Positions 6,929 through 13,981 of a stretch of 21,954 nucleotides of DNA are shown here, in pieces. Position numbers and translations under genes: made by a program. Source of the stretch: Lachnospiraceae bacterium (GTDB lineage Bacteria > Bacillota > Clostridia > Oscillospirales > Ruminococcaceae); the NCBI GenBank assembly GCA_023664705.1, contig JAMPFE010000033.1, positions 1 through 21,954 of the forward strand, written 5' to 3'. The stretch's first letter is position 1. Each line of letters starts with the position of its first letter. The notes under the pieces were generated by a model. That model worked only from the letters and a program-made list of their open reading frames with translations. It ran no database searches and was not told the DNA's origin.

Positions 6929-8125
6929 TCAGTCGACAAGCTTAAAGCCCTTTTCGGTGAGCGTTTTCCTTATCTGCTCGAGATGCTCGAAATTGCGCGT
7001 TTCGAGCTGTATGCGCAGAAAGCAGCCGTTGATGTTCGCGTTCGCGTCGGCGCGCTCGTGGTGAACGGCGGTGACGTTGCCGCCAAGGTCGGCGATTATC
7101 TTCGATACGCCGACGAGCTGCCCGGGCTTGTCCACAAGCTCGATAGTCAGCAGCGACGCGCGCCCGCTCTTTACCAGACCGCGGCGGATAACGCGGTTGA
7201 GTATCGTAACGTCGATATTGCCGCCCGAGACAAGACAAACGACCTTTTTGCCCTTGACGGGTATCTTGTCGAACATCACCGCCGCCACGGAGACCGCCCC
7301 CGCGCCCTCGGCGATGAGCTTCTGCTGCTCGATGAGGGAAAGTATCGCGCCCGAAATTTCGTCCTCCGTTACGGTAACTATCTCGTCGACGTACTTGCTG
7401 ACCAGCTCGAACGTGTTTTCGCCCGGCTCCTTTACGGCAATGCCGTCCGCGAGCGTCGCGACGCTCTCCAGACGCTCGATTTTGCCGCCCCTGACGGAAT
7501 TGTACATCGACGGAGCGCCCGCCGCCTGCACGCCGTAGACCTTTATCTTCGGGTTGAGCTGCTTTATCGCGAACGCCACGCCCGAGATGAGCCCGCCGCC
7601 GCCGATAGGCACGACCGCCGCGTCCATGTCGGGGAGCTGGTCGATAAGCTCCAGCCCGATAGTCCCCTGCCCCGCTATAACGTTCTCGTCGTCGAACGGG
7701 TGGATAAACGTGTAGCCCTTTTCGTCGCGGAGCTGCAGCGCCTTATTGTACGCGTCGTCGTATACTCCCGGAACGAGGCAGACCTCCGCGCCGAAGCCCT
7801 TAGTTGCCTCGACCTTGGAGATAGGCGCGCCGTCGGGCAGGCAGATGAGCGACTTTATGCCCGCCTTTGTCGCCGCGAGCGCCACGCCCTGCGCGTGATT
7901 ACCCGCCGAGCACGCGATAACGCCCTTTTCGCGCTCCTCGGGCGACAGCGTGGAGATCTTGTAATACGCGCCGCGCACCTTGAACGAGCCCGTCACCTGC
8001 AAATTTTCGGTTTTCAGGTACACGTCCGCCTCGGGATTTATCTTCGGCGCCTTGATAAGGTCGGTCTTTCGGATGACCTCCTTAAGAACGTGCGACGCCT
8101 TGTAAATAGTGTCTAAAGTCAACAT
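6929..8125 (-). CDS. ilvA: threonine ammonia-lyase (threonine dehydratase)
   Basis: This PLP enzyme converts threonine to 2-oxobutanoate and ammonia, feeding isoleucine synthesis or threonine fermentation. The 398-aa protein has the PLP lysine in GSFKVRGA (Lys49), ACSAGNHAQGVA (71-82), the phosphate-binding GGGGL (175-179) and SGGNIDVT near the end of the catalytic domain. A C-terminal ACT-like regulatory domain (about 322-398) follows. It is the short, single-ACT form, so a catabolic (TdcB-like) role is as likely as a biosynthetic one. The start at 8125 is preferred because GGAGG (8137-8133) is 7 nt away, versus 1 nt from the ATG at 8131. It heads an operon with an unknown gene, ridA and a lipoprotein, and is divergent from thrH. 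Confidence 0.95.
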   Translation of the reverse strand: MLTLDTIYKASHVLKEVIRKTDLIKAPKINPEADVYLKTENLQVTGSFKVRGAYYKISTLSPEEREKGVIACSAGNHAQGVALAATKAGIKSLICLPDGAPISKVEATKGFGAEVCLVPGVYDDAYNKALQLRDEKGYTFIHPFDDENVIAGQGTIGLELIDQLPDMDAAVVPIGGGGLISGVAFAIKQLNPKIKVYGVQAAGAPSMYNSVRGGKIERLESVATLADGIAVKEPGENTFELVSKYVDEIVTVTEDEISGAILSLIEQQKLIAEGAGAVSVAAVMFDKIPVKGKKVVCLVSGGNIDVTILNRVIRRGLVKSGRASLLTIELVDKPGQLVGVSKIIADLGGNVTAVHHERADANANINGCFLRIQLETRNFEHLEQIRKTLTEKGFKLVD

Positions 8126-8159
8126 AATCATTCCTCCGATTTTTTACCAAACTACATAT

Positions 8160-8189
8160 ATTATACAACGGGCGGGCATTTCTTGTCAA
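8160..8189 (-). promoter_or_regulatory. sigma-A promoter of the ilvA operon
   Basis: On the minus strand, TTGACA (8189-8184) and TATAAT (8165-8160) are both perfect, with an 18-bp spacer. The -35 box is 41 bp from that of the divergent thrH promoter, so one regulator could affect both. Confidence 0.85.
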
Positions 8190-8230
8190 TAGATTTTTCG
8201 GGAAAATTTCCGTATGCCGAAGCATTTGTA

Positions 8231-8259
8231 TTGACAAACTCTCCCGAATGTGATAAAAT
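8231..8259 (+). promoter_or_regulatory. sigma-A promoter of thrH
   Basis: A perfect TTGACA (8231-8236), a 17-bp spacer and TAAAAT (8254-8259) are present, with TGTGA before the -10. The start codon at 8292 has AAAGGAG 8 nt upstream. Confidence 0.85.
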
Positions 8260-8291
8260 ATAAAAGCAAATCAAAATAAAGGAGAATACAT

Positions 8292-8897
8292 ATGTATATA
8301 ACCTGTTTGGACTTAGAGGGCGTGCTCGTCCCCGAAATATGGATAGCGTTCGCCGAGGAGAGCGGCATACCCGAGCTCAAGCGCACCACGCGCGATGAGC
8401 CCGATTACGACAAGCTCATGAAACAGCGGCTCGGCATACTTAAGGAGCACGGACTGGGCTTAAAGGAGATACAGGCGGTCATCGCGAAGATAGACCCCAT
8501 GCCCGGCGCGAAGGAGTTCCTCGACGAGCTGAGGGCGCTCTCGCAAACGATAATCATCAGCGACACGTTCTCGCAGTTCGCGGGACCGCTTATGCAAAAG
8601 CTGGGGCTGCCGACCATCTTCTGCAACTCGCTTGAAGTCGCGGAAAACGGCGAGATAACGGGCTACAAAATGCGCTGCGAGAAATCGAAGCTCACGACCG
8701 TCAAGGCATTGCAGTCTATCGGCTTCGAGACGATAGCGGGCGGCGACAGCTTCAACGACCTCGGCATGATACGGGCGTCGAAGTTCGGCTTCCTGTTCCG
8801 CTCGACCGAGCAGATAAAGAGGGACTACCCCGACCTCCCCGCTTTCGAGGAGTACGGCGAGCTTTTGAAGTTCCTGAAAGATTGCCTGTCGAAATAA
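8292..8897 (+). CDS. thrH: ThrH-like phosphoserine phosphatase / homoserine phosphotransferase
   Basis: This 201-aa HAD-superfamily protein closely resembles Pseudomonas aeruginosa ThrH (about 205 aa). It starts CLDLEGVLVPEIWIAF, with the ThrH hallmark Glu9 two residues after the nucleophile Asp7. The shared TTRDEPDYDKLMKQRL block (32-47) follows, then motif II at ISDTF (Ser90), a basic residue near 132-134, and motif IV GGDSFND (150-156). ThrH dephosphorylates phosphoserine and can move the phosphate to homoserine, tying serine to threonine synthesis. It is transcribed divergently from ilvA, which consumes threonine, and that supports an amino-acid role. It has its own promoter and a strong terminator. 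Confidence 0.93.
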   Translation: MYITCLDLEGVLVPEIWIAFAEESGIPELKRTTRDEPDYDKLMKQRLGILKEHGLGLKEIQAVIAKIDPMPGAKEFLDELRALSQTIIISDTFSQFAGPLMQKLGLPTIFCNSLEVAENGEITGYKMRCEKSKLTTVKALQSIGFETIAGGDSFNDLGMIRASKFGFLFRSTEQIKRDYPDLPAFEEYGELLKFLKDCLSK

Positions 8898-8899
8898 AA

Positions 8900-8940
8900 A
8901 TTCGGTGTCAAGCGTTTTTGCTTGACACCGAATCGCTTTT
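8900..8940. terminator. bidirectional terminator between thrH and the convergent gene
   Basis: A perfect 14-bp stem (8900-8913 with 8920-8933) has a 6-nt loop. CGCTTTT follows on the plus strand and TTTTATTT on the minus strand, so it can end both thrH and the minus-strand gene that stops at 8969. Confidence 0.88.
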
Positions 8941-8968
8941 AAGCTATTTGTAAGACGGATATTACCCG

Positions 8969-10003
8969 TTAGTCATCGCCCAGCTCCTCGACGGTACCGC
9001 GGAGCTCCTCGAGCGTCTCTTGGACGTTTTCGAGCAGGTCGTTTACTTGGTCGGTCATGGCGTCGATGCTGTCGTTTATGCAGTCGCCCATTCTGTCGCC
9101 AAATTCCTCGCAGATCGCCTCGGCTATCTCGTCGGGATTGTCCGCGCCGCACTTCACAACCGATTCGGTTATCTTGCCGCGGAGCATATCGCAGGCGCTT
9201 TTTATGCAGCCCTCGACCATTTGCGGCACTCCCGAAAGCGTGCCGTTCACCGCGTTCATTGCCTCGGACACTCCGCTGAACGCGCTTGCCATTCCCGTCA
9301 TCGCGCCGCTCAGATCGCGGTCTGCGGGTCGGGAAACGCCGTTTTGGCGCTGCTCTCTTTGCGCGCGGAGATTTTTGGTGCTGTACCACTTGTCCGTTGG
9401 CCAGCCGTCCCGGAACACGATATTGTGCCGCTGAGGTCTCTCGTCCGCGAACTCGTCGACCGTGTCGGGGAGATCCGCGTACTCGAGCTTGTCCTTTGCG
9501 GGCATGACCGTCATATAGGCGTACTGCGCGACGAAGCGCAGCTCGGTGTACTCGTTGTCGCCCGTGATGAACGGTATCTCGTAAAGCTCCCAGCCGTTGA
9601 GCCGCTTGACGGGCGTTATGAAGCTGCGGTTGAGGTTGTAGGTATAGCGGTTCTCCCAGTCGCTGAAGCGGCTCTCGTAGTCGTTGTCGTTCTTGAAGAT
9701 GACCTCGAAGCGGCAGACCTCGTTGCTGCGGTCGTTTTCGCCGCCGTTGAGCCAGAACGTGAACATATGCGGAGTGTTCTTCGCGAGCGTGAGCTGCTTG
9801 GAGCATATCTCCGTCCAGTTCCACGACCAGTTGCCGATAGTGAACGCCTCGGTGAGCGCCCCGTCGGGTCCCTCCATAAACGAGCGCGAGCCCGTGTTGT
9901 CCTTGCAGTCCTTGTTGAATCGCCATTCGCGCGGGTCGAAGCGCAGCATTGTGTACTGCGGCGTTCCGTTTTCGTTTCGGGTGATCATATTGTTATTATC
10001 CAT
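8969..10003 (-). CDS. unknown protein: beta-rich domain plus C-terminal helical tail
   Basis: I cannot assign a function. From the ATG at 10003 the protein is 344 aa. Residues 15-210 are rich in Trp, Tyr and Asn, with alternating strands such as FTFWLNGGEND and RFEVIFKND; this looks like a jelly-roll or carbohydrate-binding type domain. Residues 228-344 are acidic and helical with heptad-like spacing (DQVNDLLENVQETLEELRGTVEEL), probably a coiled coil. There is no signal peptide or membrane helix. The ATG at 10003 has GGAGG 8 nt upstream. However, the frame stays open upstream and encodes a conserved-looking segment (see 10004-10186) that begins at an ATA with its own good ribosome site, so the true protein may be 405 aa. 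It has its own promoter and shares a bidirectional terminator with thrH. Confidence 0.82.
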   Translation of the reverse strand: MDNNNMITRNENGTPQYTMLRFDPREWRFNKDCKDNTGSRSFMEGPDGALTEAFTIGNWSWNWTEICSKQLTLAKNTPHMFTFWLNGGENDRSNEVCRFEVIFKNDNDYESRFSDWENRYTYNLNRSFITPVKRLNGWELYEIPFITGDNEYTELRFVAQYAYMTVMPAKDKLEYADLPDTVDEFADERPQRHNIVFRDGWPTDKWYSTKNLRAQREQRQNGVSRPADRDLSGAMTGMASAFSGVSEAMNAVNGTLSGVPQMVEGCIKSACDMLRGKITESVVKCGADNPDEIAEAICEEFGDRMGDCINDSIDAMTDQVNDLLENVQETLEELRGTVEELGDD

Positions 10004-10186
10004 CTTGGTTTCCTCCGTAATTTTCGTTACGTCGGGCACTGTAAGACGAATTTCGCAGTCGTTCACGTAAAGTGCCCGACCTTTTTTTACCAGTCCCGCC
10101 GCCCGTTTGGGGTAGGTGAGACCGAACTCTTTTCCGTCCGAGCCGAATACGCGGACGGTTTGCTTTGCAATGCCGTTTTTTTCTAT
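10004..10186 (-). other. in-frame N-terminal extension with no canonical start codon
   Basis: This 183-nt stretch is continuous with the gene ending at 8969. It encodes a segment containing LTYPKRAAGLVKKGRALYV, a motif I recall at the start of hypothetical proteins in Ruminococcus-like Clostridia. No ATG, TTG or GTG lies before it inside the predicted transcript. The codon at 10186 is ATA, with AAGGGGGA (10202-10195) exactly 8 nt upstream. The only upstream ATG (10273) overlaps the -10 box. Either AUA is used for initiation or an ATG has mutated and translation now begins at 10003. Confidence 0.5.
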
Positions 10187-10271
10187 GGGTGTCGTCCCCC
10201 TTGCAATGTTATAGGCTTGCCAAAAAATGGCACGCCGCCCGTTTTTTGTTATGAGACGGTGCTCCAAATTC

Positions 10272-10300
10272 ATTATAGCATATATTTTTGCCGTTGTCAA
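10272..10300 (-). promoter_or_regulatory. consensus sigma-A promoter of the unknown two-domain gene
   Basis: On the minus strand, TTGACA (10300-10295) is 17 bp from TATAAT (10277-10272), and TGC gives an extended -10. Transcription would begin near 10265. It is 19 bp from the divergent proline T-box promoter. Confidence 0.85.
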
Positions 10301-10318
10301 GAATTTTTCGGGCAAGCC

Positions 10319-10347
10319 TTGACAAATATCCGAATTTGTGGTATAAT
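10319..10347 (+). promoter_or_regulatory. consensus sigma-A promoter of the proline T-box/proS unit
   Basis: A perfect TTGACA (10319-10324), a 17-bp spacer and a perfect TATAAT (10342-10347) are preceded by TGTGG. The sequence closely resembles the promoter of the tyrosine T-box at 2309. Confidence 0.88.
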
Positions 10348-10353
10348 GTGTTC

Positions 10354-10610
10354 GTGAATATTTTAAAGCTGTGACAAGAAACAGTAAGCACGGAGAACTG
10401 TTCAGAGAGGCGGCGTTTGCTGAAAGCCGCTCTTTTCCCGCGCCGAACCCGTCTTGGAGCGCGCCGCGAAAACCCGACTAAGCGGCGACGGCGTCTCCCG
10501 TTACGAGATTTGAGCGGCGCGGTCGGCTTTTTGCCGAACCTCGAATTTGGGTGGTAACGCGGACAGTATTTGTTCGTCCCTTGTATTTTTACAAGGGACG
10601 TTTTTGTTTT
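10354..10610 (+). promoter_or_regulatory. T-box riboswitch leader (proline) with terminator
   Basis: Stem I begins with GTGAATATTTTAAAGC (10353-10368), nearly identical to the tyrosine leader. The specifier region CCGAACCCG has a proline CCC codon at 10448-10450, directly after GAA. The T-box TTGGGTGGTAACGCGG lies at 10547-10562. The terminator arms 10575-10585 and 10590-10600 form 11 perfect pairs and are followed by TTTTTGTTTT. Uncharged tRNA-Pro should promote read-through into proS. Confidence 0.95.
10575..10610 (+). terminator. T-box-controlled attenuator terminator upstream of proS
   Basis: A perfect 11-bp stem with a TTTT loop is followed by TTTTTGTTTT. It is the terminator alternative of the proline T-box. 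Confidence 0.9.
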
Positions 10611-10617
10611 GCGGTAT

Positions 10618-10774
10618 GATAAATCGGAATTTAGATTAGATTGTGGGGCTTCGCCCCACACCCCAGCAAGGGCTCTGCCCTTGCATCCCGCCAGCCTTTT
10701 TGAAAAAAGGCTGGGCGAAAAACTTTTCAGCCGCTAACGCGGTTGCCGAAAGGTGACGTAAATTCCGATTTATC
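10618..10774. repeat. 157-bp palindrome-rich element with 16-bp perfect terminal inverted repeats
   Basis: The ends GATAAATCGGAATTTA (10618-10633) and TAAATTCCGATTTATC (10759-10774) are exact reverse complements. Inside are three hairpins: GTGGGGCTTCGCCCCAC (10643-10659), CAAGGGCTCTGCCCTTG (10668-10684), and CCAGCC/GGCTGG arms around a poly-T/poly-A stem (about 10691-10713). It has no coding capacity. It looks like a MITE- or REP-like intergenic repeat of the kind common in Clostridia. No clear target-site duplication is visible. It sits in the transcribed leader between the T-box terminator and proS. Confidence 0.8.
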
Positions 10775-10824
10775 GGGCTATTAATTTTCACCGTTAAAAA
10801 CGGTAAACATAAGGAGGACTAAAA

Positions 10825-12546
10825 ATGAAACTGGACAAGCTTATAGGAGACAGGTTTAAGGAGCGCCCCTCGGACTGCCAAATCGACAGCCACGCGCTTA
10901 TGGTGCGCGGGGGGTACATCAAATATGTGGCGAACGGCATTTTTTCGAGCTATCCGCCGCTGAAGCGCATTACGCGGAAAATTGAGCGGATAATCCGCGA
11001 GGAAATGGAGGCTATCGACGGGCAGGAGGTGCTGTTCCCCGTGGTTATGCCCGCGTCTCTTTGGGAGGAGAGCGGGCGGTATACCTCTATCGGCAGCGAA
11101 ATGGTGCGCTTTACCGACAGGGGACGGCAGCCGCTCGTTCTCGGGATGACACACGAGGAGGCTGCCGTGCAGCTCGTGCGCGAGTATGCCAACTCCTATA
11201 CCAAGTACCCGTTTATGATTTATCAGATACAGACAAAGTTCCGCGACGAGGCGCGTCCGCGCGGGGGGCTTATACGCGTGCGCGAGTTCACGATGAAGGA
11301 CGCGTATTCGTTCCATACGTCGCAGGAGGATCTGGAGGAGTACTACAAGCGCGCTCACAAGGCTTATGAGAATATTTACAGGCGCTGCGGCGCGCCGAAC
11401 GTCATCTCGGTGAAGTCCGATAACGGCATTTTCGGCGGCAGCGTGTCGCACGAGTTTATGCTGCTCACGCCCATTGGCGAGGACAGCATCGCGATATGCA
11501 AGCACTGCGGCTACACCGCGAACGTCGAGGCGGCGCCCTCTATCATCACTAACATTCGCGACGACGTTTCCGAGGCGCTTGCCGAGGTGAACACTCCCGA
11601 CTGCCATACGATAGAGGAGGTATGCGGTTTTCTGAAAGTGCCCGTGGAGAAGTCCGCGAAAGCCGTTGTTTATCAGAAAAACTCCGATGACAGCTTTGTT
11701 ATCGTGTTCCTGCGCGGCGACCTCGACGTGAACGAGACGAAGCTTACGAATTTCCTCGGCTGCGATATACACCCCGCCGTTATCGACGGGGAATGCGGTT
11801 TGACGGCGGGCTTTATCGGTCCCGTGGACCTTGCCGTGAACGGGGAGCACGTCGTGCTGTTCGACGGCTCGCTGAAAGGCGCGAATAACCTCGTCTGCGG
11901 CGCGAACAAGGTCGATTACCATATGACGGGGCTGGATATGGAACGCGACTGCCCGAACGCCGAGTACCGCGACTTCGCGAAGATAATCGACGGCGGCGTT
12001 TGCCCCGAGTGCGGCGAAAAGGCTGTCGGCATTTCGCGCGGCATTGAGGTTGGCAATATTTTCCAGCTGGGCACGAAGTACTCCAAGTCTATGGGAATGA
12101 CCTACCTCGACAAGGACGGCAAGGAGCAGACGCCGATAATGGGCTGCTACGGCATCGGCGTGGGGCGGCTCGCCGCGTCCGTCTGCGAGGCTTCTCACGA
12201 CGATTACGGACCTATCTGGCCTATGGCGATTGCGCCGTGGCAGGTGCATTTGTGCGCTGTGCGCCCCGACGACGAGCGCGTCAAGGCGGCTGCCGACAAG
12301 CTGTATGACGATTTGCGGGCGGCGGGCGTCGAGGTCATATACGACGACCGCAACGTCCGCGCGGGCGTGATGTTCTCGGACGCGGATCTGCTCGGGGTGC
12401 CGCTGCGCGTGGTCGTGAGCCCCCGAAACCTCGACGAGGGCGTGTTTGAGCTCTCGAGCCGCGACAAAACGCTCTCGGAGAAGCTCAGCCCCGACGGCGC
12501 GGTGCGGAGACTGAAGGAGCTTATCGCGGAGATGACGGCGGGATAA
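10825..12546 (+). CDS. proS: prolyl-tRNA synthetase (bacterial type with editing insertion)
   Basis: This class II synthetase attaches proline to tRNA-Pro. The 573-aa length is normal for the bacterial form. The N-terminal core shows MVRGGYIKYVANGIFSSYPP with class II motif 1 near GQEVLFPVVMPASLWEESGR, motif 2 YQIQTKFRDEARPRGGLIRV and REFTMKDAYSFH. Motif 3 is in GCYGIGVGRLAA. An insertion domain between motifs 2 and 3 (about 225-380) is the YbaK-like editing domain that clears Ala-tRNA-Pro; it includes EKSAKAVVYQ and RGDLDVNETKL. The anticodon-binding domain is C-terminal. AAGGAGG (10811-10817) is 7 nt before the ATG. A proline T-box controls it, and a strong terminator follows. Confidence 0.97.
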   Translation: MKLDKLIGDRFKERPSDCQIDSHALMVRGGYIKYVANGIFSSYPPLKRITRKIERIIREEMEAIDGQEVLFPVVMPASLWEESGRYTSIGSEMVRFTDRGRQPLVLGMTHEEAAVQLVREYANSYTKYPFMIYQIQTKFRDEARPRGGLIRVREFTMKDAYSFHTSQEDLEEYYKRAHKAYENIYRRCGAPNVISVKSDNGIFGGSVSHEFMLLTPIGEDSIAICKHCGYTANVEAAPSIITNIRDDVSEALAEVNTPDCHTIEEVCGFLKVPVEKSAKAVVYQKNSDDSFVIVFLRGDLDVNETKLTNFLGCDIHPAVIDGECGLTAGFIGPVDLAVNGEHVVLFDGSLKGANNLVCGANKVDYHMTGLDMERDCPNAEYRDFAKIIDGGVCPECGEKAVGISRGIEVGNIFQLGTKYSKSMGMTYLDKDGKEQTPIMGCYGIGVGRLAASVCEASHDDYGPIWPMAIAPWQVHLCAVRPDDERVKAAADKLYDDLRAAGVEVIYDDRNVRAGVMFSDADLLGVPLRVVVSPRNLDEGVFELSSRDKTLSEKLSPDGAVRRLKELIAEMTAG

Positions 12547-12549
12547 ATA

Positions 12550-12594
12550 AAACGGGAGCGTTTTGTCGGGAGCGATAAACGCTCCCGTTTTTTT
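12550..12594 (+). terminator. Rho-independent terminator after proS
   Basis: A perfect 14-bp stem (12550-12563 with 12577-12590) with a 13-nt loop is followed by more T residues, starting 4 nt after the proS stop. Confidence 0.9.
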
Positions 12595-12620
12595 GCTGTC
12601 GAAAATTTTTTTAAAATCAC

Positions 12621-12649
12621 TTGACAAATTTTCCGCAATGTGATATAAT
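12621..12649 (+). promoter_or_regulatory. consensus sigma-A promoter of the SPFH/SdpI/YhfC operon
   Basis: A perfect TTGACA (12621-12626), a 17-bp spacer and a perfect TATAAT (12644-12649) are preceded by TGTGA. No other strong promoter was seen before 16036, so the seven genes probably share this one. Confidence 0.88.
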
Positions 12650-12703
12650 CTCATTAAGATATCAAAATGATATTAAAACGAGTTGCCGAAAGGGTGTGTT
12701 TTT

Positions 12704-13633
12704 ATGGAAAAGAACGCTGAAAAAACTTATACATACGAGGAAAAGGAGCTCCACCCCGCGAGCGGCTGGGCGGTGCTGTTCGTGACGTTATTTGTCATGC
12801 TCGGGGCACTGGCGCTGATAATTTGGGGCGCGTCGGAGTCTACCGACGAGGCGCCCGCGGCGGCGCTTGTTGTCGGGATAATTTTGCTGGCTGTCGGGTG
12901 GTTCCCGCTGACGGGGCTGAAGGTCATGCGCCCGAACGAGGCATTGGTGCTGACGCTGTTCGGCAAGTACATCGGCACGCTGAAAAAGGAGGGCTACTTC
13001 TTCGTGAACCCGTTCAGCACGCCCGTCGGGGCTCGCACGGGCGGCAGCGGAAAGCTGTCGCTGAAAACGATGACCCACAACAACGAGAAGCAGAAGATAA
13101 ACGACCTTTCGGGCAACCCGATAGAGGTCGGCATCGTGGTGACGTGGCGCGTCGTGAACACGGCGAAGGCGGTGTTCAACGTGCAGAACTACGACGCGTT
13201 TTTGTCGATACAGGCGGACACCACGCTCCGCGACGTGGCGCGCTGCTACCCTTACGACAGCACCGACAGCGACGAGAAAACGCTGCGCGGGTCGTCGGTG
13301 GAGGTCTCCGAGCGGCTTAAGGAGCTGCTCCAAGAGCGCGTTGAGTTGGCGGGGCTGGAGATAATCGAGGCGCGGATCGCTCACCTCGCTTACGCGCAGG
13401 AGATTGCCGCGGCGATGCTCCAAAGGCAGCAGGCGACCGCGATAATCGAGGCGCGGCAGAAGATCGTCGACGGGGCTGTCGGAATGGTGGAAATGGCGCT
13501 GAAAAAGCTCAGCGAGAGCGAGATCTGCGAGCTTGACGAGGAGCGCAAGGCGCAGATGGTGAGCAATCTGCTGGTCGTTCTCTGCGGCAACAAGGACGCG
13601 CAGCCTATCGTCAACAGCGGCTCGATATATTAA
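12704..13633 (+). CDS. SPFH (band 7/stomatin-like) domain membrane protein
   Basis: This 309-aa protein has two close N-terminal membrane helices (about 22-42 and 53-70). An SPFH domain follows, starting at LKVMRPNEALVLTLFGKYIGT (72-92) and running through EVGIVVTWRVVNTAKAVFNV and the RLKELLQERVELAGLEIIEARI segment to about residue 240. The helical tail contains AAAMLQRQQATAIIEARQKIV, the usual oligomerisation region. SPFH proteins form membrane-bound ring or cage assemblies and often partner membrane proteases. The start at 12704 has AAAGGG 9 nt upstream; a TTG at 12683 is the less likely alternative. It is the first gene of the operon and only 3 nt separates it from the next gene. Confidence 0.92.
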   Translation: MEKNAEKTYTYEEKELHPASGWAVLFVTLFVMLGALALIIWGASESTDEAPAAALVVGIILLAVGWFPLTGLKVMRPNEALVLTLFGKYIGTLKKEGYFFVNPFSTPVGARTGGSGKLSLKTMTHNNEKQKINDLSGNPIEVGIVVTWRVVNTAKAVFNVQNYDAFLSIQADTTLRDVARCYPYDSTDSDEKTLRGSSVEVSERLKELLQERVELAGLEIIEARIAHLAYAQEIAAAMLQRQQATAIIEARQKIVDGAVGMVEMALKKLSESEICELDEERKAQMVSNLLVVLCGNKDAQPIVNSGSIY

Positions 13634-13636
13634 GCT

Positions 13637-13978
13637 ATGGAGTTTAAATTTCTGTTGGTGCCGATTATCGTGGTCGTTACGGGCGTTATAATGCTCATTA
13701 TGCCGACGAGCACGGTATTCGCGTTCAGGACGCGGACCGCGTCAAAAAGCCCCGAGACACAGGAGTACTGCAACAGGCTGTCCGGCGCTATTCTGACGGC
13801 GGCGGGTGCTGCCGCGGAGTTTGCCGTTTTGCTGACGGGCAGGATGTCGGCGAGGATATTCGGGCTTTCGACCGGGGAATTCGCGAACGCTTTGTTGGCG
13901 GGAGTTGTTCTGCTGTCGATACCGATAGTGAATTTCAGCTGCAGGAAAAAATTTCCCGAGCTGTTTAAAAAGGAGTAA
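13637..13978 (+). CDS. small SdpI-like membrane protein (divergent)
   Basis: This 113-aa protein has about three hydrophobic segments (4-24, 50-68, 83-101). The loop after the first, FAFRTRTASKSPETQEYCNRL (28-48), resembles the SdpI signature (GYRTxxSxKSxExWxxAxR). It therefore looks like a diverged member of the SdpI family, whose founder protects Bacillus subtilis from the SdpC toxin and signals to a repressor. There is no clear ribosome site; the ATG is 3 nt after the SPFH stop, so translation is probably coupled. Family assignment is by eye from this one motif and the topology. Two clearer SdpI-like genes lie in the same operon. Confidence 0.75.
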   Translation: MEFKFLLVPIIVVVTGVIMLIMPTSTVFAFRTRTASKSPETQEYCNRLSGAILTAAGAAAEFAVLLTGRMSARIFGLSTGEFANALLAGVVLLSIPIVNFSCRKKFPELFKKE

Positions 13979-13981
13979 TTT

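Noticed and set aside
10643..10713. Series of palindromes as a CRISPR array
   Set aside because: The units differ in sequence and spacing and are each self-complementary; there are no direct repeats with unique spacers.
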